DNA from: Isoetes taiwanensis
Taxonomy: Eukaryota > Streptophyta > Lycopodiopsida > Isoetales > Isoetaceae
NCBI GenBank assembly: GCA_021234155.1
Contig: JAJEKV010000025.1
Coordinates: 7,826,531 to 7,890,530 of the forward strand
Direction of reading: 5' to 3'
Length of the DNA: 64,000 bases
This document shows, one piece after another, positions 1 to 11,376 of the stretch. Both the position numbers and the translations under genes were made by a program. A model generated the notes under the pieces. It saw nothing but the letters and a program-made list of their open reading frames with translations, ran no database searches and was not told where the DNA came from. Positions within the stretch are counted from its first letter, which is position 1. The number at the start of each line of letters is the position of its first letter.

Positions 1-1934
1 TAGCCAGTGACATCAAAGGCTTCACATGACTCTTGTAGACTACCACACTTGGCTTATATCAGCGAGGTATATTCTTAGATAGAAGCTGGTGAAGCCCCAA
101 TTGTAAATCGGGCTATGTATAAACCTGCCATGCTTTGTTTCTGGAATTTTACATGCTTTGAAGATGCATAAAAATATAAGTTTAGATTTTTCTCTTGCAT
201 GCACATTAGCAATATAAAGCAAAATAATTTACACTATATTGTGCATACATTGCAATCCCATTGCTCTCCGGTGGACAACATATCATTATAAGCTTTTCTA
301 CGTATTGCTCATTTAGCATATATATTCGTATAATCAATCTCCATGCCAATTCGAGATCTATTAACTTACAATTTGGATACCTCCTACTACCGCTAGGATG
401 CTTGAGACTGAACTTTAATCGGTTTTACGATTGTTCTATGTCTGCCTCTGATGCAAGCCCAAGCATAACATCTTCATTATTGCGCTTAGAAAACTTTGCA
501 AATAGCTTCCATAATACAATGAGGCGCTTAGGAAACTTTACAAAGATCGCTAGAATCCCTAAGCTACTACATTTAACATACATATTGGATAAGAGCGCAT
601 CCTACAACTAAAGCTCATTACCTTAGACAGATTGAGGCCCAAGAAAGAATCATACCTAAATTGCTATATGTATTTGCATGATTTTGATGGCGGTCATTAA
701 CTCTTATGTACTAAGATAAGAGTATGTTCCAATTTAAGATATAATGCGTCGCTTAATCGACGAGGCTTAACATATTAGAAAAGCAATTTATAATGAGTAT
801 AAACAATCGCTTTGAATGGCTATAACAATTTGCGGCAACCCTTCAAGTTCAAAGAAATTTTGTATCTCGAGAAGCAGTTTACAAAATTATGAAATAAAAG
901 CCATACATGCAATGTGATATTATACTAGATACCTATTTTAGTCGTGAACCTTATATAAGAGCCTAACGCTATTTATCCTCGCACTCATACAAGATGCAAA
1001 ACTATATGCTTAGTTCCCTTCAACATTTCAAAACCTTGTACATGTACAAGTGATCATGCTATTTATTGGCCAGGCTGCCTAGATGGGTTACATAGCGATA
1101 TAATAAAGTGCTAAAGTCATAAAGCTTTTATTTTCGATGCTATCGTGTTGATCCACTCGGCCAATGAAGATGATGGGTTCCATTATGGATGTAAAGAAAG
1201 TTGAAGTTTTTTACAAGTTTTTATTTTGATTGATATATGTTCAACTATAGGCCCGCAAAGATAGGAATGTATATTACAAGGGGCTATTCAGTAACTCTGT
1301 ATTGTTTTCTGTAGATGGGAGGCATACCTATCGTTGATTTATTTTCTTTCTTTCGGGTCTTGTTATAAATGAACATTGACAAAAATTGCTGAAATACTTA
1401 TTTTCACAACATACATAAGTTCTGTATCAATCAATCTTGTTAATTTGAAAGTTTCCGTTTGATGAAAATATTTTTGGATTTTTTAATCGATTTCCAAAGA
1501 TTTAAATGCTTAGATGCTGCCCAATATTTCCGACAATCCACAACCGATATGTTTTCGTTTGTATGATTCGAATTTGTTTTTTGCTTCGTGTGGCTATCTA
1601 TGCTCTTTATCCGATTCTGCATGCTCAGGTCGAAGTTCGTTCTTTCTGGCTGCATCGTGGCATGCATGCCACGACTACTTAATACCTCTGTATTTCATGA
1701 ATCGGCATGATGTTCTTATCCTTGGCATGTTTGCCATTGTTTTAAATCATGCATCGGATTTTCTTAATTTCAGGGTGGTTTCGCCAAGTAATGGCATCTA
1801 CGTGCACTGCAGAAGACGATTCATGGAAATTTTGGTTTGCTATACATCTGTTGTGTGAATCCTTTCTCCAATTGTTTTTTCTCAAAAGCATTAGAGCAGT
1901 AGAAAATTGATACGCCTGCATAAGCTAGTTAGGC
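1..1934. other. AT-rich intergenic DNA, no gene seen
   Basis: Reading frames here are short, AT-driven and show no family motif, splice pattern or repeat partner that I recognise. The longest open frames (about 115 codons) have the skewed composition of chance frames. Confidence 0.5.
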
Positions 1935-1940
1935 TTGCCT

Positions 1941-2016
1941 TAATGAAGGCTGAGCTATGTGTAAGGAAGACTCAGCCATTTTAACGAAGGCTGAGCGCAT
2001 GTAAGGAAGAGCTTGG
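1941..2016. repeat. short tandem duplication, about 40 bp unit
   Basis: Two adjacent copies share the pattern 'gaaggctgagc..atgt' followed by 'gtaaggaaga'. They differ by a few substitutions, so the duplication is not recent. No coding potential. Confidence 0.6.
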
Positions 2017-3924
2017 CTTCCATGCAAGATTACTATCTGAATCCATGAATAACACAAGTCAGAAACTATGAACTCGATGAAGAAGCTTCAGCATTACAAT
2101 AAATTCATCTTGATATGCGCAGGTGATCATAACTTCAGTTTTCTTGGCAGGTTTGTGTATACATGGCTGTTTCATTTTTATTAAATTATTTTGAAAATCC
2201 ATGTGATCCAGCAATTGCCCATAGCTAAAGATGCAATCTGGCTTGCCACAGTTTAGGATTTCCAAAGGTCATAGATTATTTTGATCTTATCTCATATTAT
2301 TTTGTATATATGCAAATGCCTGTAATATACCTATTATTCCCACTTTCTGTGAAGCCTTATGTTTTCTCCCCTGAAGACAATTTGCTATTGCAGATCACAT
2401 ACCTATTACATTTGAAGGGGCTTTGTTGAAGCTCATTGGGATTTGGGAGTTTTGCCTCAAATATGAAACTTGAGGTATGATTTCTTTGGAGTCTTGTACT
2501 TTCTGTTATAACAGGACCTCAAATAAAACCAGTAGTTTTTTCAACCATTCAATTTTTCAATCTTTTTATGGTTACTTGAATTGTGCAGTGTCAAACATAT
2601 TGGAGAAATTGGAGTTGACAAGTGAAAGCTCAATGTAAGTTTGTTCAGCTTTCTTAACATTTCACCACACTTCTCATTCAATTTTCATGATGCTTTGTAT
2701 GAAATTGTAGACAAACTTCCTTCTTGAAGGTCATGCAGCTGCCATACTGCAACACTTATGACTGGATAGATCTTTTGCACTAGTTTCTTTGGCTTGTATA
2801 TAGCTTGGAATGTTGTGAATTGATTGCAAATCTTATGTAGAAATGCTTCCCATGATGTAGCTAGATGTTGCGTATTGAATGCCTTACACATGCAAAAGCC
2901 CACTGCTTGCTTTACTCTTACCCTACATAATAATGTTTCTTTTTAATGGAGGCTTACTTTTCCTAGCTAAAGAAGCAGGCTTCAAGTGTCCTTTTATGTA
3001 GCCCCTAAATTATTAATACAAACGCACTTTACATAATGCGGGAGGAGCCGGGTTTTCGTGTGACTGTCCACCAAAAGAAAAAGGTCAATCTATTTTGGAC
3101 AATTTAATATTCATAGGGCATTCAGTAAATGGCCGCATATCTAAAAGCACATGGAGGCTTTTAAGATGATGACGTAATGGCATTGTACCAATAGCAGATC
3201 ATTTTACTTCCATAGTCCATCCTTTTCATGCTCGCATCTATTTGAGGCAGAATTTTGCAAATGTCTAGGTTCAAAGAAGCATGAAATTGCATTGCTCAAT
3301 GCATGTAAAAATTACTGCATGAGAATGTTTCCAAATATAGTTCGTAATGATATGAAATATGCCCTTTATATTTCCTCATGGCAAACATCTTCTTCAAGTG
3401 CTGAAGGGGGTCATATAAATGGATTTTCGGAGACAAACAAAGCAAGCAGTTTTTAAATAATCTTAGAGACTTTGAATTTACTCCATGTCTGATGCAGCAC
3501 CATTATGTGATGGATATTGCATAGGTAAGATTATAAGGAGAACTGCATGTAGTAACATCCAGATGACTATTGATGCAAATTGAGAGAAAGCTGGTCTTCC
3601 ACATTTCACCACTAACTAGCAGTGATTGCAAAGCAGATTGTGCATATCACTGAGCTACAATCAAGGCCAACTTTCTCCCTCAAGCAACAAGTTATATTAT
3701 CACCCTTAATTTGTTGCCAAAGATCTTTAGGTAATAGACTGCAGCATAGATGGTTCCAACTGTGTAACGTATTACCTTCAGCTTACTGCTCTAAGGTGTG
3801 GAAAGTGCATTATATGATGGCCTTTCCTGTTCATGCATCATACCTTCAGTGGTTTGACAAAACAAATTGTAGATCCACATATTTCATAAGCACTATTGAT
3901 GCCCTGAACAATAGTATACTTGGT
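2017..3924. other. AT-rich intergenic DNA
   Basis: No convincing gene, RNA or element end. Open frames at 2059-2265 and 2685-2903 (minus) and 3622-3978 (plus) lack recognisable motifs and are treated as chance. Confidence 0.45.
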
Positions 3925-3985
3925 AGGCCTTGCACTCCTATAATTAATATTTCCAGGCCTTGCACTTCCTATAATTAATATTTTC
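3925..3985. repeat. 30-bp tandem duplication
   Basis: Two nearly identical head-to-tail copies start at 3925 and 3955 with 'aggccttgcac'. They differ by an inserted base and little else, so this is a young slippage-type duplication. Confidence 0.8.
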
Positions 3986-5281
3986 CTTCAAAGTTGCAGC
4001 AAATAATTGTTTCAGAATTCCTCTGCAATAGAACATCTTAGTGCTAGCTTGTCCAGCCGGTCATATTCCTTAGGAGACTCATAGTTCGGGCCGCGACAAC
4101 TAGAGACAAATGTCCTGTGAAATACAGTTAATTGTAGCAAAAGCCCTCTGCACCTAAAATGAAACTTCTTCCTGGTTGTCCACATTTTGCTCAGACCACG
4201 TTTACTCTTTTAAGACAGAGTACCCTAAATCTGGGCAAAATCTTTATTTCTATTTTCTATTTTTTTATTCCTAGAACTCTCAGCTTCATAAGCTGTCAAA
4301 CAACCCCTTAATATTGCATGATGCAGGAGATTGTGGTTTGATCAGTCATGCATCTCAAATAACATGTTCTTTTGTACTAGACTTAATATAGGTGCTAGCC
4401 ACTTCTTGGTTTTACTACAAAAACAAGTCTTTGTGTGAAAACTAGCCTGGATGCAGGGGTCGCATATTTCGACACTTCCCAAAGTTGGAAGTTGACACCT
4501 TCATTTTGACAAAATTAATAACCTGTCTAATGCATACTTGTTAAGATATCTTAGGTTTTCGTGACTGTTTTATGGATATTATTCACCATAAAGGATTCGG
4601 CCCAAATAGTCTGTATTGATCTCATATAGTATATATACATTGTGCATGTATTTAATTCCATTCTGTCGTTGTTTTAATTGGCTCAGTCTATGGCATCATA
4701 ATCTTTTAATATGCATTCATGTATATAATTCATTTCACCCGTTGTTGTCCTCTTACTTAGCGCGTTCAATATGATATCCACGTAGTACTATGCATCTTTG
4801 TTCCTCTAGGTTATGCTTTTACAATGACAAATTGATTCGATTTTAAATAATACCCATCAATGGCAATTGTTGGTTTCTGCAAACACAACCTTTAACATGT
4901 CCAGCTTCTACAAGCCCTTTAGAAATTCCAAATTTGGACGATTCTGAGTTTATATTGAGCAATGTCAACTTATAACTATAAGGCTCTTCTTTTCGGGCTG
5001 TAAGCAACCGAACATCGTGCATGGCTGGTATGTGTTGTTCATTATTTGTTCTCTTCCAAGTTCTTGAAACAAAATTACAGTTAAAGTATTAGTCACTTGG
5101 TTCATTGAGCCTGAGGAAATTATTGATACTATGTTTCTAAGCGCGATATTGTAGCTGCGTGATATTGTACCTGCAGCCTAGCATCTTATAATGTTTCCTC
5201 GTAAGCTTCTTTACGAAAGTATTCAAGGTCTTTCTATGCTGCCACTAATCTAAAGTCTAATACATATGTACCTTTGGACCG
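3986..5281. other. AT-rich intergenic DNA
   Basis: Nothing supportable was seen: no motif-bearing frame, no paired repeat ends and no tRNA-like box pair. Confidence 0.45.
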
Positions 5282-5422
5282 GGAGTAGATCGATGTGTGT
5301 CTGCTCAATGCATACACATATTTCTTTACCGTGCAAACCATATGGGAAGAGAAGGAAAGTAGACCGATGTGTTGTCCTGCTCCAATATATACACATATTT
5401 GTTGGATTGTCCAACCCATATG
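5282..5422. repeat. tandem duplication, about 72 bp unit
   Basis: Two diverged copies begin near 5282 and 5355. Each has 'agtaga.cgatgtgt', then 'tacacatatttg' or 'tacacatatttc', and ends in 'cccatatg' or 'accatatg'. The open frames called across it on the minus strand are products of the repeat. Confidence 0.65.
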
Positions 5423-6218
5423 TAATATAGTTGCACAAGGGTAATACGTAATTCGTCATACATTAGAACCCATAGCCCATGGCTTTTAGTTTCTCGTGAT
5501 AATTTGAGTTGGTGAGATGGACGAATTTATTATATGGCTTTTACAATGCCCGTGGGTTGCCATCTAGCTGAATTTGCCTCAAAATGACATCATATAGTGC
5601 CCATTAAGTTGCTCTTCATTGTGGCACACTATTTCATAATAAACTATTACAAGATTTTGTACTATTATGCCTAGCATATGAGCTTGAGAATCATTACATA
5701 GAATTGCAGCTTTGAAGGGAGTTTTATGGATTTCCAACTGCCATGGCCTTTCTATATAGGGAGGTTAAATGGTATGGAGGCGAATACAATCTCATTTTAC
5801 ATCTATTTGAGGTTATCTTTGCCAAAACTTATATCTAGCTCTCATTACTCATTATAGGGTACCTTTTTCAATAAAGATTGGCAAATCATATTAGTGAGTT
5901 GCAGATTCATTTTAGTTTTGAATATAATACAAATGTGTCAGCAGCTTTGGGGTAAACAAGATTCAAGGTCTTCACCCATTCAAGACCTTCACCCTTCTTT
6001 GTATTAATATGTGCCATGCATTCTAAATGGTTCTTCGTAACGAATTATAGATGTAGCTTTGTTTAACAAAGGATATTGCCTATCAACAAATAATTGCGGC
6101 TATTGGTAAAGATATTGTCTGGGCCAGGAGCTTTTTATTTTGTATTTATATAGTTCAAATTTGGACATCCTTGCGCTTTATATTGAGCAATATGAGATGC
6201 CTGGCCTCAACTACGCAT
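5423..6218. other. AT-rich intergenic DNA
   Basis: No gene or element recognised. Confidence 0.45.
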
Positions 6219-6304
6219 CAGGAACTTTAGATAACTTGCAATTAGATTGGGTCTCAACTTACAAGCAGACCGGGAGCTTAGATAGTTTGCAAGTAGATCG
6301 GGTC
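6219..6304. repeat. diverged tandem duplication, about 52 bp unit
   Basis: Copies at 6219-6253 and 6271-6304 share a core of the form 'cttagata..ttgcaa.tagat.gggtc'. Divergence of about a fifth suggests age. Confidence 0.5.
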
Positions 6305-6792
6305 AAGTCACATACATGTGCTATGATATACTCCGCACAGTCACTTTGATATAGTTTGCATAGGCACTTTGTTTCATTGGCAATAGACCACATGAACTAG
6401 AAAGCTACTGACCATTCATATTTCTTGAGCCTTAACACATAGTGTAGAAAGATACACCAAGTAATTTTGTTTTCATAGAGTTGTTTACCCACATTACTAT
6501 CTTGGGTTGTTTTTGCAGGCTTGCTAGGCTTAATAATTTGAACTGCCATTTGGTTTAACCACTCAAATCAAGAGTTGCATTTTAAAAATATTATCAATTA
6601 TGAACCAAATAGTCACTTCAAACTCATTATAACATCTCTTTACATTACGTGACACAACTAAGCAAACATAAATGTCTCTCTTTACATTACATGATCTATT
6701 CACAAATGTAAACATATTTTTCCCATACTATAACAAGTCTTGATGGTTATTTGTCAAGTGTAATTTATTCTCTTTTTGCACTTTAAAAGCTC

Positions 6793-6851
6793 TGGCACCC
6801 TTGAATTTCAACGCCAACAAATGGCACCCTTTGAATTCCAACGCCAACAAA
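6793..6851. repeat. 30-bp tandem duplication
   Basis: Two adjacent copies begin with 'tggcaccct' at 6793 and 6822 and end with 'aacgccaacaaa'. They are nearly identical. Confidence 0.8.
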
Positions 6852-6910
6852 TGACTTTTTAACACTTTTAATCTTCTAGCATTCTTGACTTAAATGATAG
6901 ACCATAGAAT

Positions 6911-7083
6911 AGTCCATCTGTTGAAATATTCTTTTTCTCAACGCAATAATCTTTTCAAGGCAATAATAAGACATTCGTGCCTTTCTATTTATTTCTTTTC
7001 TAGCCCATCTGCTTGAAATATTCTTTTCAATGCAATAACCTTTCATACAATACATTCGGTATTTCTATTTATTTCTTTTCTAT
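6911..7083. repeat. tandem duplication, 80-93 bp unit
   Basis: Copies at 6911-7003 and 7004-7083 share 'ccatctg', 'ttgaaatattctttt' and a T-rich end 'tctatttatttcttttcta'. The second copy carries small deletions. Confidence 0.7.
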
Positions 7084-10000
7084 CTTTCCAAATTTATCCG
7101 CATTGACCATGCTACTAAGATCCCATGGATTGCACATCTAAATCTAATACCAATACATCCAATACTAATCCCAAATGCATGAAATATAAAAGATATTGCT
7201 GCACATGCAAAACATATCCAATTTAGTTAAAACAATAATAGCGACACAAAATCTAAATCTTTTGAATTTGCGTCTAAAAATCTATCCTCATACATTGCAC
7301 TCATCAATATTACCTTTTTTGTTGTCTGATTGATTTTGCCCTTCCGATAAAAAAACTAATAATAACTTGGAAATGTATGTTCGTAAAACCTCGCCATCAA
7401 CATCATAAACCACGAGCATAAATAAAGTATTGCTATGCTCAACAAGGATCTAAATTTGTTTTTGATAATGAAGGAGATGTACCGTAGGCAAAACCTTTTC
7501 AGCCAAGATTTTTGAATTTCCCTTTATTAACATTTCCTTCTACAAATCTCTGCTTTTAAATACCTAGAAACTAAATTAATTGAACTTTAGGTAACTTAAA
7601 ATGCAAGAACGCACCATAACTAGTACCTTTTAATGCCAAGTTTATAGAGTGAATGTTGATTTTAAAGAGGTGATTTGTTCCAATGTTTTATTTCCACAAC
7701 TTTAGAATAGGCCCATATTCATTTTTCCAACAAAAGTTCCTCACATGTTGTAGCAAGTGGGTCATGGCAAATACAAGAAAGACAAGTAATTACGGCCGAG
7801 GGAGATTCTAGGATTTCTATTGCTTTCAAAGTCTTTGCTCCATAAAACCATGCAACGTAGATGACATTCATATTAATCTATATATGATGGTCGCTGCCAC
7901 TTCATCACTTACAATTATCAACTGCCTAAGATTGTAATAGTTGCAAATATCACTTAGTCACAATTGTCTAAGCCATCTTTTAAAAGCAGATACCTTATTG
8001 TCTCTATCCTCGCGACATTATCAAACTACCATATCGATTAAGTTCTTTTGCTTTAGGCACTTGATTTGTGTTAAATAAATTTCAAATCAGCTTTACTCTT
8101 TGTGCACGTAAATGGTATGCTCAACTCTAGTATTTACAAAGTCAAAATAAAATGACAGATCCATGAGCGTAATGTTGTGCTTGTATAACCTAAATAAATG
8201 TATTATATAACCCAAAATACAACACCGCCAATACATATTCAATACAATTGTTCTAATAATGTATGCCCATTTGTGACCAATGCTAACAATAGATCGATAT
8301 ATTTGCTTACCTTCATCTAATGCCATACCACTGGCAAGATACCTAAAGAATGCTAATAAACCAATGTTATCCAAATTTTAATTCATGTAGTTGTAGAACA
8401 ACATAGAGGGTTGCTTTAATTTGTCGGTTAAAGTATAAGAGACACCTAGCATCTCCAAGTCATTCCAAGTCATGACATAATTTTCATATGTATTTTCAAA
8501 CACAACCTTTGTTTCTATGAGACTTCCACGCTGTATCAGGGCAGGGTGTTTGTATTACTTCCACACGGTTGGCTATCCTATGAATATGACTGTCCAAGAA
8601 ACTACGTTAAGTAGAGAATGTTGTTTCACATGTGCTTTAGAATCTTCTGCATACTACCGCTAAGAACATTATCACTTCGCGGAACCATAAAGAAGTACTA
8701 AAAGCTTGCATAAATAAAACCATCATTTAAGTCTGTGCAAACAATGAATGCGTTCCTGTGATATATGGAGCCATCTACTCCACGCTAAGAGGACATTATC
8801 TGGTTCTCCTGCAGGTAAATCCTCACCAATAATAATTTTGTGAGAATTCTCACAACCCCAAAAGGCATACATAGTGCTCCTACAAGTAGCGTTCCTATGA
8901 GCCTGAATTTACTCTTGACCCATGCCGCCTGCATAGAACTAAAATTTCTACCTAATAGAGATTAAATCATATTTATTGGTTTTGAATTATGTTACTTTAT
9001 GTTTCCCTCAGAACGGAGAGATGGACAATTATCATTTACACTTTTGTAACTCATAATCTGTGCATTTTTATGCTTAATGTAGCGTATTAGCAAAGTTCTA
9101 GTAAAAATGCACAATAATTTTCAAATATATTCACCTGAAATATGCAGCAAGTGTTCCGGGCGAATAGAAGAAGCTAAGGCAAAGGAGGATAAATTATGTA
9201 TGGAACAAATCAGGTTGTTTACAAGGCCCATGCTATTACTGATGATTAAACTCAAACACCCTACAGAAACTGCAATATCATTTCATAGCTCTAAAACCAT
9301 ACTCATCAAGAACCAGTAAGAGTAATATCGACGCGATTTCAAACCTCGTGGTGCTCAAGGTGACAAAAGAATTGCTGCTTAAATATTTAATTTGAATTTT
9401 ATTATGTTTGGACCTTGCACGCATCTATCGAAAGCACTGCAATAAACAATAAAAGACTACTGCAGTGGCCCTTTAACTAGCTAGCACTTTTAAAATGGGT
9501 CAAAGAGGAAAGCAATTGATAATGTCCATGCCCATCCACCAGATGCAAAACATTTGCTAATCCTAAAGATACCCACGGCATAAACAGAATTCTGAAACAA
9601 CTTTTCCTGTAAATTGTAAGTTGGATCTCACCTCCATCAATGTGGCGCCATAACTGCAGCAGCGATTTTCCAATCGCCTGAGCCAAGTGAGAGAAGTACT
9701 ACAACCATTGCCACTATGGTAATCCACAATAGTTGCAAATCTATATTCAAAAAGTAGCCATTAAAAGTGCAAGAAGACTAGAAAAGATAAAACCAAAACT
9801 GAATCTGAAACACAGCAGTCTCCAATAATGTTGGCATTACTTCAACTTATATTAAGCAACTTAAATTGATATTCTAAGCAGAATTGACATCAATTTGACT
9901 CTGCTTGGTTCAGTAAAAAATGACTACTGAGACCTTCCTATCTACATAGATATCTACCTATCTTTTACCATGGATTATGAACATTATAAAACGTATATGT

Positions 10001-10303
10001 CATGAAGTATGCACTAAAGTAATCCTAGGAAATTCAATCAGTGGTAGAGAATGCATTGCCTTCTAAGAAACAAAAAGATGTATAAACGAAGATAAATGTT
10101 CATATAGACAACTATGAGATCCAATCCAAAAGCAAACTAAAAAGCTTTTCGGTTGATGTCAAGACCCATTTATATCTAGTATACAGCAGCAGTGGTACGC
10201 TAAAGGAAGTAGGTAACTGTTCACTATGTGCCATAGACATGACCCTGCAATTTTTATAGATTGGTGAAACAAGCAGAGAAACAAAAATATTATGAACTTT
10301 AGA
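7084..10303. other. AT-rich intergenic DNA, possibly with old element remnants
   Basis: No gene can be supported. A minus-strand stretch at 8500-8960 reads faintly like a PIF/Harbinger nuclease core but is too broken to call. Minus-strand frames at 9477-9686 carry splice-like signals ('gtgag' and 'ttacag') but I could not join them into a model. The part nearest 10.3 kb may be the 3' UTR of the minus-strand gene that follows. Confidence 0.4.
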
Positions 10304-11205
10304 TTAACCTTGATATACTGGCTCTAGCTTCCTAGCTCCAGATGCAATCCCCTGCACGATAAACAGAGGTCTCAGGGAAAATATAATGAAAAGGGATGAC
10401 AAATATAAAAGGGGAAGAACATCTCTGCTATAGACATCGTAGTTTCTTACAGACCTGTTTTTTGAAGTAAACATGAAAAAGAAGATTCCGGCAGCTACAA
10501 CATTCTCAAAGCGAAAGGATTTGTCTGCTATAGCTGAGCACCACTCTCCATACCCGAACTTATATGTTGCTCAAAAGATTTTGTCCTCTAGTTATAACTA
10601 GTGCATGTACCTCAAGGCAGCCAAGCAGAGCTTCAAGAGCTACGCTACCGCTATATAGCAAGAAAGAGAACGAGCTATGAAAGGCACGCAGAGAATTTTA
10701 GAGTTTTCTATTCTTTCCTGGCCGTACGATTCGAAATAGAGAATCGGACGGCTCAAATTGATTTTGGGTGACGTGGCACGACACCTGGCATAGCTAGAAT
10801 TGCAGCCTTTTGTGCAGGGGGGGTTACGCAACCCTGCTAATAAAAAAAAAAAAAAGATTTAACAATTTTTCCAATCTCATCTTTTTCCCAGGCAACTCCT
10901 TAATCCTTATACCCCAATTTACTGCATCCATATAGCATACCAATCTTAGGCAGCCAGTGTGTTTCCATACTGTGCATTCTCACCCTATATGTAATAAGTT
11001 GTATATTAGCCTCCCTTTCTAGAGGAAGAAGACATGTTTCAGCTAGCATCATAGCATATGTTGTTCGTATTTTAATGCACATCTTTGTATGTAAAAATCT
11101 TCATATTTTTCCAGTGGCTGCACATCGAGACTTGTAAAACTCAACTGCATGATCTAATGCTTTAAAAAGCTTTTCTTTCATTGTGCAATCCACAGAAGAT
11201 TTCAT
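10304..11205 (-). CDS. small membrane protein gene, partial exon model
   Basis: Three 3' exons fit together in frame on the minus strand: 10611-10644, 10451-10558 (36 codons) and 10304-10351 (15 codons then TAA). The 10558-10451 exon ends at a clean GTAAG donor, and the last exon starts after 'gtgcag'. It encodes one hydrophobic segment (core VVAAGIFFFMFTS) followed by a short tail ending KLEPVYQG. A likely first exon starts with ATG at 11205 and runs about 90 nt (MKSSVDCTMKEKLFKALDH...), but its donor and any middle exon are unresolved. The first ATG lies only 172 bp from the divergent eIF2B delta start, suggesting a shared promoter region. Family not recognised. The intron between 10558 and 10611 would be only 52 nt, which is short. 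The TM and tail exons are the most secure part. Confidence 0.5.
10720..10855 (+). mobile_element. candidate SINE-like retroposon with hairpin head and A-tail
   Basis: It starts with an inverted repeat (ggccgtacgattc at 10720 against gaatcggacggc at 10741, one mismatch) and ends in a run of 14 A at 10842-10855. It lies inside the probable intron of the minus-strand gene. Retroposed origin is inferred from the A-tail; no pol III boxes or target duplication were confirmed. Confidence 0.35.
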
Positions 11206-11376
11206 CCAACCATTCCAAGGCGTATACTAGAAGCAAGGTATTTCAAGGGCGAATTACTAGAAATTCACTTAAGTAAAAAAGAAAAAGAAATAGGGCACAA
11301 TATGGCGAGGACGATTTTACACTGCCAATGTTTCTAGCAAAAACCATACCATAGAGCAGGAGGAGGAGGTCTGGCT
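11206..11376. promoter_or_regulatory. divergent intergenic region, probable bidirectional promoter
   Basis: It separates two head-to-head start codons (minus-strand ATG at 11205, plus-strand ATG at 11377). It includes an A-rich stretch at 11274-11290 and 'acaatatgg' at 11298-11306, but no perfect TATA box. The role is inferred from position only. Confidence 0.4.

Noticed and set aside
261-611. 116-codon plus-strand frame
   Set aside because: AT-rich, Ser/Ile/Asn-heavy composition, no motif, no splice or promoter context; typical chance frame.
8500-8960. Possible PIF/Harbinger nuclease remnant on the minus strand (reads HRNAFIVCTDLNDGFIYASF)
   Set aside because: Only one short segment resembles the family and the catalytic pattern cannot be followed on either side.
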